From Comamonadaceae bacterium (GTDB lineage: Bacteria; Pseudomonadota; Gammaproteobacteria; Burkholderiales; Burkholderiaceae_C), in assembly GCA_947475685.1 (NCBI GenBank), contig CANJNC010000001.1, forward strand, positions 1 to 64,000: DNA of 64,000 bases. The letters run 5' to 3'. Below are positions 55,235 through 64,000 of the stretch, one piece after another. Positions within the stretch are counted from its first letter, which is position 1; the number at the start of each line of letters is the position of its first letter. The notes beneath the pieces are model-generated. The model was not told where the DNA came from, searched no databases, and saw only the letters and a list, made by a program, of their open reading frames with translations. Both the position numbers and the translations under genes were made by a program.

Positions 55235-58200
55235 ATGTGGTTCACCCAAATCAGCCTTAAAAACCCCGTGTTCGCCACCATGATGATGGTGGCGTTTGTC
55301 GTCCTTGGCTTGTTCTCTTATAACCGCTTACAGATCAACCAGTTTCCCAATATTGACTTGCCCGTTGTTGTGATCACCACGGAGTACCCGGGCGCGACAC
55401 CGGAGGTGGTGGAATCTGAGGTCAGTAAAAAAATTGAAGAGGCTGTGAATGTCGTCTCTGGCATCAACACCTTGACCTCCAGGAGCTATGACAGTTTGTC
55501 TGTTGTAGTCGTTGAATTTCAACTCAAAATCAACGGCCAAAAAGCTGCCGATGAGATCAGAGAAAAAGTCTCGGCCATTCGGCCGACTCTTCGCATTGAA
55601 GTCAAAGAGCCAAGAATTCAAAGATTTGATCCCAATTCAAGAGCCATATGGACACTGGCCGTTTTGCCTGACTTGGCATATGCAAAAAAATACAACCAAG
55701 AACCGCCCTCTGCGGTGGCATTGACCAGTTGGTCAGACCAAGTTCTTAAAAAACGCCTGCAAAATGTCAGGGGCATTGGTGCAATTACTTTGGTAGGGGC
55801 AACCAAAAGGGAAATTAACATTTATTTGCAAAGTGCAAATTTGGAGTCCTTGGGCGTGTCGGCTGATCAAGTCATTGCGGCCGTTCATGACGAAAACCAG
55901 GATCTCCCTTTAGGAGCCATTCGCTCTAAAAGAAATGAATCAATTCTACAAATTCAGTCGCGAATGAAGTCTCCTGATGACTTCGCCAACATCATTGTGG
56001 CAAGAAAAGGCAATGCCCTGATCCGCTTATCTCAAGTTGCGCGCATTCAAGACGGGCCTCAAGAGACCGACAGCCTGGCTCTCTTTAATGGAGAAAGAAC
56101 GCTACTGGCTAGCGTTCAAAAGTCACAAGATGAAAACACCATTGACGTGATCAAGGGCTTGAACCAGAAATTGATCGACATCAAAAAGGAGCTCCCCCCA
56201 GGCATTAAGCTCGAGCCGATTTATGACGGCTCCAGAATGATCAACGTCTCGGTCAACAATGTGCGAGAAACTTTAATCGATGGCGCCATTTTGACGGTGT
56301 TGATTGTTTTTTTATTTTTAGGCTCATGGCGCTCAACCGTGATCACAGGGTTGACGATACCGATCTCCATACTTGGCACTTTTTTATTCATGCAAATTTT
56401 TGGATTTAGCATCAATATGGTAACGCTGATGGCCTTGTCGCTTTGTGTGGGCTTGTTGATCGACGATGCCATTGTGGTGCGGGAAAATATCGTGCGGCAC
56501 TTGCACATGGGCAAGTCTTCCTTTCAAGCCGCCATGGAGGGGACCAATGAAATCGGGTTGGCCGTGATGGCCACTACTTTTTCAATCGTTGCAGTTTTTT
56601 TACCCATTGGATTTATGGATGGCATCATTGGGAAATTTTTCCATGAATTTGGCATCACCATCGTTGTGGCCGTTTTGATCTCGATGTTTGTGAGTTTCAC
56701 ACTTGACCCTATGCTTTCAAGCGTTTGGCACGATCCAAGTATTGGGGAAAATTTGTCTGAGAAAGCCGCCTCCAGTCAAGCTTGGAGTATTTGGAGACTG
56801 CTATCGATCTTTGAAAAAGCAACCCAAAAGTTGACAGATTTTTACTCCAAATTGCTCAAATGGTCACTTCAACACAAACTAAAAACATTGTTCAGTGCAT
56901 TGATTGTGTTCACAACCAGTTTGTTGATGCTGCCCTTGGTTGGAACTGAATTTGTTCCAAAAGCAGATTACTCAGAAACCTATATTAACTTTTTCACCCC
57001 CATGGATTCGTCCATAGAAGTCACAGAAGAAAAAGCCAAACAAGTTCAGCAAATCCTGTCTCAATACTCTGAGGTCTCTTACAGCCTGGCTACCATCAAC
57101 ACGGGCATTGCCAATGGCAAGATGTACGTCTCCATCTATGCAAGACTTCATGACCGAGCGAAACGCAATAGATCCATTGATGAGCTTTCTCAAATTTTTC
57201 GTGCTCGACTTGGCCAGGTCCCAGGCATCACGCTCACACAGGTTGGACAAGTAGACCCTGTGGGTGGCAATAAACAAATTGAGCTCTCCATCCAGGGACC
57301 CGATTTAAATGAACTGGAAAAACTCAACAAAATTGCATTGAACCGCATCAAATCAATTCCAGGAGTGGTCGATCTAGACTCCTCTTTAAAACCCAATAAA
57401 CCTATTGTAAGTGTACAGCTCAACAAAGAGGCGGCCACCACTCTAGGACTTACCACCTTTGGCGTCGCCACGCAAATGAGAAATTTAGTGGCCGGTCAGA
57501 CGGTTGGCAATTGGAGAGCAGCAGACGATCAAACTTACGACGTCAACGTGCGACTAGATCCTAAACAAAGGGATGCAAACGCCGATTTGGATCGCTTGGT
57601 CTTTAGTCTTGCTCCATCCATTGATGGGGAGCCCCGACAAGCCAGACTCAATCAATTCGCAACTGTTCAAAACATATCAGGACCCAATCAAATCAATCGA
57701 AGAGAGTTGATGCGCGAAATCAGCATCAGCAGCAACGTGAGCCAGCGCTCTGCTGGTGAGGTTGCAAAAGACATCCAATCGGTCATGCAATCGATTCAAA
57801 TGCCCAGTGGATATCGCTTTCAATTCGCAGGGTCGACCAAGAGCATGAATGAGTCTTTTGGTTTTGCTGTTTCTGCTTTGGCTTTGGCAGTGATTTTTAT
57901 TTACATGATCCTTGCAAGCCAATTCAAAAGCTTTCTTCAACCGTTGGCCATCATGTCCTCCCTTCCCTTGACACTCATTGGCGTGGTCATTGCCTTATTA
58001 GTTTTCCATTCAGCCATTTCCTTGTTTTCCGTGATCGGCATCGTCATGCTGATGGGTTTGGTGACCAAGAATGCCATTCTTTTGGTCGATTTCGCCATCC
58101 GAGCTCAAGAGGAGCACCTGGATGAACACCATCAATTGCAACCAGGTCTTGAGCGGGAGGCTGCATTGCTTTTGGCAGCAAAGATTCGACTTCGCCCGAT

Positions 58201-58402
58201 CTTAATGACCACTCTGGCGATGATTTTTGGCATGGCTCCCTTGGCCTTTGCATTGACCGAGGGCGCTGAGCAAAGGGCTCCCATGGGACAAGCCGTGATC
58301 GGCGGGGTAATCACCTCCTCTTTACTCACCTTGGTGGTGGTGCCCGTTGTGTATTGCTATTTAGATGACTTGTCAGCTTGGATCAAGAAAAAAATCAAGT
58401 AA
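55235..58402 (+). CDS. RND efflux permease (AcrB/MdtB type, HAE1 group)
   Basis: The 1055-residue proton-driven pump has the 12-helix RND topology with two large periplasmic loops. Motifs include the N-terminal [34 protein letters not shown] in helix 4 with the aspartate pair of the proton relay ([10 protein letters not shown]), and [14 protein letters not shown] opening the second half. HAE1 pumps export drugs, dyes, bile salts or siderophores; specificity is unknown. A weak second permease gene is absent, so this is a single-permease system. It follows the adaptor by 82 bases and is probably cotranscribed. Confidence 0.93.
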   Translation: MWFTQISLKNPVFATMMMVAFVVLGLFSYNRLQINQFPNIDLPVVVITTEYPGATPEVVESEVSKKIEEAVNVVSGINTLTSRSYDSLSVVVVEFQLKINGQKAADEIREKVSAIRPTLRIEVKEPRIQRFDPNSRAIWTLAVLPDLAYAKKYNQEPPSAVALTSWSDQVLKKRLQNVRGIGAITLVGATKREINIYLQSANLESLGVSADQVIAAVHDENQDLPLGAIRSKRNESILQIQSRMKSPDDFANIIVARKGNALIRLSQVARIQDGPQETDSLALFNGERTLLASVQKSQDENTIDVIKGLNQKLIDIKKELPPGIKLEPIYDGSRMINVSVNNVRETLIDGAILTVLIVFLFLGSWRSTVITGLTIPISILGTFLFMQIFGFSINMVTLMALSLCVGLLIDDAIVVRENIVRHLHMGKSSFQAAMEGTNEIGLAVMATTFSIVAVFLPIGFMDGIIGKFFHEFGITIVVAVLISMFVSFTLDPMLSSVWHDPSIGENLSEKAASSQAWSIWRLLSIFEKATQKLTDFYSKLLKWSLQHKLKTLFSALIVFTTSLLMLPLVGTEFVPKADYSETYINFFTPMDSSIEVTEEKAKQVQQILSQYSEVSYSLATINTGIANGKMYVSIYARLHDRAKRNRSIDELSQIFRARLGQVPGITLTQVGQVDPVGGNKQIELSIQGPDLNELEKLNKIALNRIKSIPGVVDLDSSLKPNKPIVSVQLNKEAATTLGLTTFGVATQMRNLVAGQTVGNWRAADDQTYDVNVRLDPKQRDANADLDRLVFSLAPSIDGEPRQARLNQFATVQNISGPNQINRRELMREISISSNVSQRSAGEVAKDIQSVMQSIQMPSGYRFQFAGSTKSMNESFGFAVSALALAVIFIYMILASQFKSFLQPLAIMSSLPLTLIGVVIALLVFHSAISLFSVIGIVMLMGLVTKNAILLVDFAIRAQEEHLDEHHQLQPGLEREAALLLAAKIRLRPILMTTLAMIFGMAPLAFALTEGAEQRAPMGQAVIGGVITSSLLTLVVVPVVYCYLDDLSAWIKKKIK

Positions 58403-58510
58403 ATTCCGGTCTGGGTTTTGATTTTGCCCAGAACTGAAGGCTATTTAGAACGGTTTTTACCAAAGCAAGGCGCTAAAATGTCTTCTCTCATTAATTTTGG
58501 AAATTCGTTG

Positions 58511-59164
58511 ATGAATACACAACAAGCTCGATTCAATATGGTGGAGCAACAAATCCGGACTTGGCAAGTTTTAAATCCCAAAATCCTTGAAACATTAAAA
58601 ATCGTTGATCGAGAATTGTTTGTCCCCTCAGCTTATCAAACACTGGCCTATTCAGACACTGAAATTCCGGCTGGGGAAGGCGAGCTCATGCTGAGCCCAA
58701 AAATTCAAGCCAGACTCATCCAAGACCTTGAGCTCAAAGGCCATGAATGCGTCCTTCAAGTTGGCAGTGGCAGCGGATACATGAGCGCTTTGTTGTCCCA
58801 TCACTGTGCTCAGTTGCTCGCACTAGAAATCAACCCCCGTCTCGCCCAATTGGCTCAGTCGAATTTAGCTCAACTGGGCATGGGCAATGTGCAGATCAAG
58901 CACTTGGATGCTAGCAAATACCTAGAAACCGAAGAGTTTTTTGATGTTATTGTCCTGTGTGGATCTACAGCTCATGCGCCTCAAGTTTTGCTTGATCATC
59001 TTAAGCTTGGAGGCCATTTAGTCGGTATTTTTGGCAGCGAACCCATCATGCAAACCACCCTTGTGAAAAAAGTAGCCTCCAATCAGTTTGATTCAAAAAT
59101 TTTATGGGACTGCATGGCCCCTCGCTTACACGGATTTACTGAAGACTCAAAATTTAGCTTTTAA
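58511..59164 (+). CDS. Protein-L-isoaspartate O-methyltransferase family protein
   Basis: The protein is related to Pcm, which methylates isoaspartyl residues in aged proteins. From the ATG at 58511 it has 217 residues (MNTQQARFNMVEQQIRTWQ); the open frame to 58418 starts with TTG and overlaps nothing useful. The SAM site is VLQVGSGSGYMSALL and the LALEINPRLA strand. The catalytic Ser/Thr of classical Pcm near the start is not obvious in this subgroup, which is common in Burkholderiales ahead of rhodanese and tolC genes; true function uncertain. Confidence 0.82.
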   Translation: MNTQQARFNMVEQQIRTWQVLNPKILETLKIVDRELFVPSAYQTLAYSDTEIPAGEGELMLSPKIQARLIQDLELKGHECVLQVGSGSGYMSALLSHHCAQLLALEINPRLAQLAQSNLAQLGMGNVQIKHLDASKYLETEEFFDVIVLCGSTAHAPQVLLDHLKLGGHLVGIFGSEPIMQTTLVKKVASNQFDSKILWDCMAPRLHGFTEDSKFSF

Positions 59165-59178
59165 TTTTTATTAGTTCC

Positions 59179-59523
59179 ATGATTGACCAAATTTCTCCTA
59201 CTGAATTTCCTCATTGGATTCAAAAACAATCCGAACTCAATAAGAGCGTGCTATTGATAGACGTTCGTGAGGAGTGGGAGCTTGAAACTGCAAAAGTCAA
59301 AGCGGATGGATTTGAAATGGTCCATATCCCCATGCAAACTGTACCCGCACATTTGGATCAACTCGACCCCCACCGACCCATTGCGTGTTTATGTCACCAC
59401 GGCAGCCGCAGTCAACAGGTTGCCAACTTCTTGAAACAAAACGGATTTGACAAAGTTGTCAACATCAGCGGCGGAATTCATGCATGGTCAGCTGAAATCG
59501 ATAGCTCAGTACCTCAGTATTGA
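59179..59523 (+). CDS. Rhodanese-like sulfurtransferase
   Basis: This single-domain rhodanese of 114 residues resembles GlpE/PspE types. The active-site cysteine is Cys72 in CLCHHGSRSQ, and DVREEWEL (about 28-35) and NISGGIHAWS near the end are family motifs. It may move sulfane sulfur or serve as a cyanide/thiol detoxifier; the partner is not known. It is 14 bases after the methyltransferase gene and 73 bases before tolC on the same strand. Confidence 0.88.
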   Translation: MIDQISPTEFPHWIQKQSELNKSVLLIDVREEWELETAKVKADGFEMVHIPMQTVPAHLDQLDPHRPIACLCHHGSRSQQVANFLKQNGFDKVVNISGGIHAWSAEIDSSVPQY

Positions 59524-59596
59524 GTGCCTCAGATTTTGTCATTGTGCATGATATAACCTGCTAAAACACATCCATGAATCCAATGAAAGATGGTAA

Positions 59597-60979
59597 ATGA
59601 TAAAGAGCACTTCAATTTCTCTATGCATTGCTGCAGCTTGGTCCATTACAGTTTCTTCTCAAGCTCAAAACCTTGTCTCAATTTTTTCAACGGCTAAAAA
59701 TTACGACGCCACCTACCAAGCTGCCTTGGCTCAATTTGAAGCCAATCGATTCAAAGCGAATCAATCCATGGCGGGGATATTGCCCAACGTGAATTTTTCG
59801 ACGAACTCATCGCGCTCTTTGTTGGACTACACCCCTGACAATTATTTCGTGAATCCTGTGGATCGCTCCAAAGACGTCATTCCCTTTATGCGCTATTACG
59901 GCACTCACGTTGCCACTCTGACTGCTGTTCAACCCCTTTATCGACCTGCCATTTACGATGTCTATTTACAAGGCAAAAAGCAATTGGCTCAATCGGTTGC
60001 GCAACTTGTTGCCTCAGAACAAGATTTACTGGTGCGCGTCACCCAAGCGTATTTTGATGTCCTCGCTTCAAGTGACAGCCTCAAATCCATCAAAGCTCAA
60101 AAACAAGCCGTGGCCGAACAACTTGCCTCAGCCAAAAGAAATTTCGAAGTGGGAACGGCCACCATCACAGACTCCAGAGAAGCCGAAGCTCGCTATGACT
60201 TGATACTGGCACAAGAAATTTCTGGGGAAAATGACCTCAGAATCAAAAAACTTTTCTTGGATCAATTGGTTGGCATCAAAAATATTCAACCCTCCATTCT
60301 TAAGAAAAATGCAGCGATTGAAAATACAACGCCAAGTGACATTGAGGCTTGGGTCGCGGTCTCCGAACAAGCGCATCCCAGCATCTTGAATGCTCGATTG
60401 GCGCTTGATATCGCAACGCTGGAAGTTGATAAAGCAAAATCCGCTCACTTGCCTACAATCGATCTTCAAGCCAGCATGGCAGGTACGCGCAATTTAGATG
60501 GCACGGCCACCTCAGGAACCTCCTCTCTTGGCACACATGTTTTTATTAAGTCAGTTGCTGTACTGATGAATGTCCCACTGTTCCAGGGCTACTCCACTCA
60601 AAATAGAGTGCTAGAAACCGTTGAACTCGAAAACAAGGCGCGTTACGACTTTGAGGGGGCAAAACGCTCAGCGGCCCAATCAACTCGCAGCGCTTTTTAC
60701 AATGTAGTGTCCGGCATTGGACAAGTCAAAGCGCTCAATGCAGCCGAGAGATCTAGCTTACTTGCACTAGAAGCCAATCAGCTAGGCTATACGGTCGGTG
60801 TACGTATCAACATTGATGTTTTGAACTCTCAAAGCCAACTGTATCAAACACAAAGAGATTTGGCAAAAGCCAAGTACGATGTTTTGGTGGGTGGCTTAAA
60901 ACTCAAACAAGCCAATGGAACTCTTAAACCCGAGGATCTCCAGTCTCTCAATGCACTCTTAGATGAGGCAAACAATTAA
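59597..60979 (+). CDS. tolC: TolC-family outer-membrane channel
   Basis: The 460-residue protein has a signal peptide (MIKSTSISLCIAAAWSI, cleavage near SSQA) and two OEP repeats typical of TolC: each starts with NYDATYQAALAQFEANR-like (residues about 33-49) and continues through coiled-coil helices rich in Ala, Gln and Glu. TolC trimers form the outer-membrane duct for RND and type I exporters. The RND adaptor and permease lie upstream on the same strand, separated only by the methyltransferase and rhodanese genes. Confidence 0.9.
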   Translation: MIKSTSISLCIAAAWSITVSSQAQNLVSIFSTAKNYDATYQAALAQFEANRFKANQSMAGILPNVNFSTNSSRSLLDYTPDNYFVNPVDRSKDVIPFMRYYGTHVATLTAVQPLYRPAIYDVYLQGKKQLAQSVAQLVASEQDLLVRVTQAYFDVLASSDSLKSIKAQKQAVAEQLASAKRNFEVGTATITDSREAEARYDLILAQEISGENDLRIKKLFLDQLVGIKNIQPSILKKNAAIENTTPSDIEAWVAVSEQAHPSILNARLALDIATLEVDKAKSAHLPTIDLQASMAGTRNLDGTATSGTSSLGTHVFIKSVAVLMNVPLFQGYSTQNRVLETVELENKARYDFEGAKRSAAQSTRSAFYNVVSGIGQVKALNAAERSSLLALEANQLGYTVGVRINIDVLNSQSQLYQTQRDLAKAKYDVLVGGLKLKQANGTLKPEDLQSLNALLDEANN

Positions 60980-61012
60980 GTCCTGAGCACCTAGCTCTCA
61001 TCGCAAAAGCTG

Positions 61013-62314
61013 CTACGCAACCAGCAAGTGCTCGATTGCTTGATAGGTAAGCTCCGTGGCCCCTTGGTGGGCCTGAATAAACTCTTGGCCCAGTCGCCTC
61101 ATCTCTAACAACTCAAGACCCTGATCGATCATTGACAGCGCTTGTGTCACGGCTGTGGGCAGATCGGAAACTTGTCTGGCTGCACCCATTTGACACGCTT
61201 GATGCGCGGCCTCTTTGAAGTTAAATGGGTGCAAACCCATCAAAACGGGACATTCACAGGCAATCGACTCAATCAGATTTTGTCCACCAAGGGGTAAAAA
61301 ACTCCCGCCAAGCAGGGCAACATTGGCGCTTGAGTAATAAAAATTCATCTCTCCAAGTGAGTCTCCTAAGAATACCGTGGTTTGAAAATGATCGAATGCA
61401 TTTTCTTCTACAAACTCGCTCAAGCCGTGAAAGGATGACCTTTCAATACAGGCATAGCCTTTGGAGTCGATCAATGCCGCGACATCCTTGAATCGTTGAG
61501 GGTGCCTGGGAACAATGCACCATAAAACCTTGGTCCTTTCTTCAAGCTCTAAGGCATCGAGGGCCTCTAAAAACAAGGTTTCTTCGCCCTCACGCGAGCT
61601 TGCAAATAAAATCATGGGACGGCGTCTTTTTGATTGCCAGGCTTTACCCACTTGAATTTGAGTCATATTCAACTGTGCATCAAATTTGAGATTGCCCGCC
61701 ACTTGCTCAACTCGACATCCCAGATTCTGTAAACGAAGAGCATCGTCATGGTGTTGAGCTATCGCAAATTCAAGGGATCTAAATGCAGGCCTGGACAGAA
61801 AATTCAAGCTCGAAGCCTTGAGGTAACTCTTTTGACTCATACGGGCATTCAACAAGGCAACGGGCAGATGCCTTTTTTTCGCGCCTGCAAGCAAATTGGG
61901 CCAAATTTCAGTTTCTATAAATAAACCAACCCTGGGTTTGAAATGATCAAGGAACCGATTGACCGCTTGAGGGGTATCCCAAGCTTGCCAAACTTGAAAA
62001 TCTCCAGAGCGCAATAATTTCAAACCCTCTTGTCTGCCAGTCGCAGTACCATGCGTTAATAAAAACCGAGCCTCGGGCAGTGTTTTTCTGATCCGATTGA
62101 TCAAAATGGAAGCCACCCTGCTCTCACCCAAAGAGACCGCATGAATCCAAATCAAACCTGGAGAAGATTGAACATCATAAAATCCAAAACGCTCTTGAAT
62201 CTTTTGCAAGTAGCCCTCTTCTTTTCGGCCTTTTTTTAAAAGCCGAATTTTCACAATAGGCACCATGAGGTTCATCATGATTGAATACATGAACAAAGCG
62301 AAGCGTTCAATCAT
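61013..62314 (-). CDS. waaA: 3-deoxy-D-manno-octulosonic acid transferase (KdtA)
   Basis: WaaA adds Kdo residues to the lipid A precursor at the inner membrane, cytoplasmic face. I take the ATG at 62314 (433 residues; it overlaps the waaC stop by 8 bases), because the 27 residues before it overlap waaC further. A hydrophobic N-terminus anchors it, followed by the HAVSLGE motif, HGTATGRQ, FIETEIWPNLL and GGSFLPLGGQNLIES, which are the family hallmarks of GT30. In this cluster WaaC follows or precedes Kdo transfer for core synthesis. Confidence 0.93.
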   Translation of the reverse strand: MIERFALFMYSIMMNLMVPIVKIRLLKKGRKEEGYLQKIQERFGFYDVQSSPGLIWIHAVSLGESRVASILINRIRKTLPEARFLLTHGTATGRQEGLKLLRSGDFQVWQAWDTPQAVNRFLDHFKPRVGLFIETEIWPNLLAGAKKRHLPVALLNARMSQKSYLKASSLNFLSRPAFRSLEFAIAQHHDDALRLQNLGCRVEQVAGNLKFDAQLNMTQIQVGKAWQSKRRRPMILFASSREGEETLFLEALDALELEERTKVLWCIVPRHPQRFKDVAALIDSKGYACIERSSFHGLSEFVEENAFDHFQTTVFLGDSLGEMNFYYSSANVALLGGSFLPLGGQNLIESIACECPVLMGLHPFNFKEAAHQACQMGAARQVSDLPTAVTQALSMIDQGLELLEMRRLGQEFIQAHQGATELTYQAIEHLLVA

Positions 62315-63335
62315 GCTTGTGCTGTTTGAGATGAGTGGCCAAAAGCCAATTTTTCCAAACCAAATCCACACCAGGACTTGGGAGCTCGTAGACACTCATT
62401 TGGTAGGGGCAATGAAGAGGGCCGGTCCTCCAATCGGTAGGAAAATTGTAAATTTGAACATGCACCAAGTTCAACGCAACGGCAAGATGACTAAGTCCAC
62501 TGTCCACACCAATTGCACCCAAGCACTCGCTCATTAAAAGCGACAAGTCGCGAATGGACTGCTTTGGCCAACACGTCAAACCCTGAACTTGTGTCATCAG
62601 TTCATTGATAAATTCAAGCTCAGTGTCATTGCCATACGTGACACAAACCTCATAACCAGAGGCCTTTAATCGCTCAGCAAGATCAACCCAGCAACTCAAA
62701 TCCCATCTTTTATCTGCTCTTGATGCACCATGAATCAAAAGAACTCTGGGTAAATGTTGAATGCTTGACTCACAAGCACCGGTTTTGCAATTTGCTAGAG
62801 ACTGTTTTTGCTTGTCGCCATTGTAAAAGCCGAAGTCTATTTCAGTGGGTACTTCATAGTTCAGAGCTTTTGCACAAAATAGCCTTCCCCGCTCAACAGC
62901 GTGTATCCTTTTAGGCAACTCTATCGCTCGGTCCGAAAGCCACCTGGTGAGAGATTCATAGGAGGAGCCATCCGTTTGATTGCCCATCGCCACTCTGACA
63001 CCTTGGGCCGATAAGGCAGCACACCTTGAAATCAACCCAGATTTACTCAATCCTTGAAGATCGAGAACAAAATCATAGGGAATTTTTCTAAGATCTTTGA
63101 AAAAACATTTAACTTCCTCAAGTGAGAAAGCCCTAAATCCTTGCTTCACCCAATCCCTTAAAGCGCAAGGTATCACCCGGTCAATGCGTGAATTGAACTC
63201 CAACAGACTGGCAAATGCTGGTTCAATCACCCAGTCAATTTGTGCCTGTGGAAATTGGGCTTTGATGTCAACCAATATGGGCAACGTATGGATCACATCA
63301 CCCAAAGAGGATAGTTTGACAATCAAAATCCTCAA
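62307..63335 (-). CDS. waaC: Lipopolysaccharide heptosyltransferase I
   Basis: WaaC adds the first L-glycero-D-manno-heptose to Kdo in the LPS inner core (family GT9). The 342-residue protein opens ILIVKLSSLGDVIHTLPIL, and has DLQGLSKSGLIS, HGASRADKRWD and the C-terminal ADP-heptose contact GVDSGLSHLAVAL with NFPTDWRTGP. The start is TTG at 63335, sharing 4 bases with the stop of the upstream gene (TTGA), so translation is coupled. It overlaps waaA at the other end by 8 bases. Confidence 0.92.
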   Translation of the reverse strand: MRILIVKLSSLGDVIHTLPILVDIKAQFPQAQIDWVIEPAFASLLEFNSRIDRVIPCALRDWVKQGFRAFSLEEVKCFFKDLRKIPYDFVLDLQGLSKSGLISRCAALSAQGVRVAMGNQTDGSSYESLTRWLSDRAIELPKRIHAVERGRLFCAKALNYEVPTEIDFGFYNGDKQKQSLANCKTGACESSIQHLPRVLLIHGASRADKRWDLSCWVDLAERLKASGYEVCVTYGNDTELEFINELMTQVQGLTCWPKQSIRDLSLLMSECLGAIGVDSGLSHLAVALNLVHVQIYNFPTDWRTGPLHCPYQMSVYELPSPGVDLVWKNWLLATHLKQHKHD

Positions 63336-64000
63336 TGCTGGGACTCCATGAGTTGCGCATTGGGTAGAACCCTTCTCAAAAGAGCAAGCATATCGGACTC
63401 AATTCTTTGAAGCGAATCCTCAGATCGACCCTCAAAACGCAATACCAAGACAGGTGTTGTATTGGAACTTCTTATCAAACCAAATCCGTCAAGCCAGTCG
63501 ATTCGCAGACCATCAATTGTGGTGACTTGCGGGGAATGCGCCATAGAAGGAACCCCTTCAGATTCAATGAGTTGAACCAACTGACTCATCAAAAGGGGAG
63601 CTTCACCATCTTGGATGGCTATATTCAATTCAGGAGTAGAGAAGCTGTCTTCAAGCTCATTTAACAAGGTGTTGCCATCGGCCACTGCACTCAGTATCTC
63701 CAGCAATCTAGCCCCTGCGTATGTACCATCATCAAAGCCAAACCACCGTTCTTTGAAAAAAATATGGCCACTCATCTCCCCGCCCAAAGGAGAGTCGATT
63801 TCCTTCATCTTCGCTTTGATCAAAGAGTGTCCGGTTTTATACATGAGAGGCTTGCCTCCCAATGATGAAATATAGGGCGCCAATCGTTGCGAGCACTTCA
63901 CATCAAAAACAATCGATCCTCCAGGAACGCGCGACAAGACATCTTTAGCGAACAATTGCATTTGTCGATCAGGGTAAATGTTCTCGCCCGTTTTTGTCAC
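63332..64000 (-). CDS. Phosphomannomutase/phosphoglucomutase, C-terminal part (cut by window)
   Basis: Only the last 222 residues of this minus-strand gene are inside the window; the 5' end runs past base 64000. The visible part covers domains 3 and 4 of an alpha-D-phosphohexomutase (AlgC/ManB type): NIYPDRQ, GEMSGHIFFKERWFGFDDGTYAGARLLE, the sugar-recognition loop of the family, and TNTTPVLVLRFEG, which binds the phosphate. These motifs are shortened here; the enzyme interconverts mannose/glucose 6- and 1-phosphates for LPS and exopolysaccharide precursors. It is coupled to waaC by a 4-base overlap. Confidence 0.88.
   Translation of the reverse strand: MTKTGENIYPDRQMQLFAKDVLSRVPGGSIVFDVKCSQRLAPYISSLGGKPLMYKTGHSLIKAKMKEIDSPLGGEMSGHIFFKERWFGFDDGTYAGARLLEILSAVADGNTLLNELEDSFSTPELNIAIQDGEAPLLMSQLVQLIESEGVPSMAHSPQVTTIDGLRIDWLDGFGLIRSSNTTPVLVLRFEGRSEDSLQRIESDMLALLRRVLPNAQLMESQH

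Noticed and set aside
1-64000. CRISPR arrays, prophage genes, complete insertion sequences, toxin-antitoxin pairs
   Set aside because: No regularly spaced repeats, integrases, phage structural genes, intact transposases or small antitoxin-toxin pairs were recognised.

Overview
The window is chromosomal DNA of a betaproteobacterium, most likely a Burkholderiales member close to the Comamonadaceae. The base composition looks moderately AT-rich for that order, judged by eye. Support comes from a BktB-type beta-ketothiolase, a NagG/NagH-type salicylate 5-hydroxylase, AndAc-like relatives of the same family, a TorF-type porin, the divergent LysR/pirin pair and the order methyltransferase-rhodanese-TolC-WaaA-WaaC. 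Coding density is high and most genes are housekeeping. The genus cannot be fixed from sequence alone.

Layout. 1-3.4 kb is a gene-poor, accessory-looking stretch: a relic of an IS3-family transposase, a secreted beta-propeller lipoprotein, a 70-nt hairpin and tRNA-His. 3.5-12.2 kb (all minus) holds ppiD, tRNA-Val and hupB, then a tight dnaE-pgsA-DMT transporter-tartrate dehydrogenase run. 12.3-21.8 kb holds trhO, a flavodoxin-like protein, the pirin/LysR pair, a renalase-like oxidoreductase, gluQ, trmB and alaS (convergent and overlapping), and a small winged-helix regulator with a probable operator. 21.8-29.8 kb is carbon and CoA metabolism: a carbohydrate porin, 3-oxoacid CoA-transferase, a thioesterase/SDR pair, ETF-ubiquinone oxidoreductase, a lone gcvH and an aminotransferase. 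29.8-33.5 kb has nth, a ZapB-like/ZapA pair, a nucleoside deaminase, a probable 6S RNA and a TauE/SafE permease.

33.5-43.5 kb contains the proteobacterial queG/tsaE/ami/mutL/miaA neighbourhood, split by an oppositely oriented dedA-nagG-nagH block. It ends with an unusual gene in which a plant-type [2Fe-2S] ferredoxin domain is fused to an RluA-type pseudouridine synthase, translationally overlapped with queG. 43.6-53.7 kb has bktB, an LLM oxidoreductase, ettA, rhlE behind a structured leader, a 2-hydroxyacid dehydrogenase-like protein with lost active-site residues, gloA, pdxH, msrA and a TorF porin. 54-64 kb has an RND efflux adaptor and permease, an isoaspartyl methyltransferase-like protein, a rhodanese and TolC on one strand, then waaA, waaC and a partial phosphomannomutase for LPS core synthesis on the other.

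Several genes act on translation and tRNA: TrhO (U34 hydroxylation), GluQRS and QueG (queuosine), TrmB (m7G46), TsaE (t6A37), MiaA (i6A37), AlaRS, EttA and the pseudouridine synthase. An unusually large share of genes appear to start with TTG. The most noteworthy items are the ferredoxin-pseudouridine synthase fusion, the degenerate hydroxyacid dehydrogenase, the ring-hydroxylase block inside the mutL/amiC neighbourhood and the 6S RNA candidate. No CRISPR array, phage or complete insertion sequence was seen.
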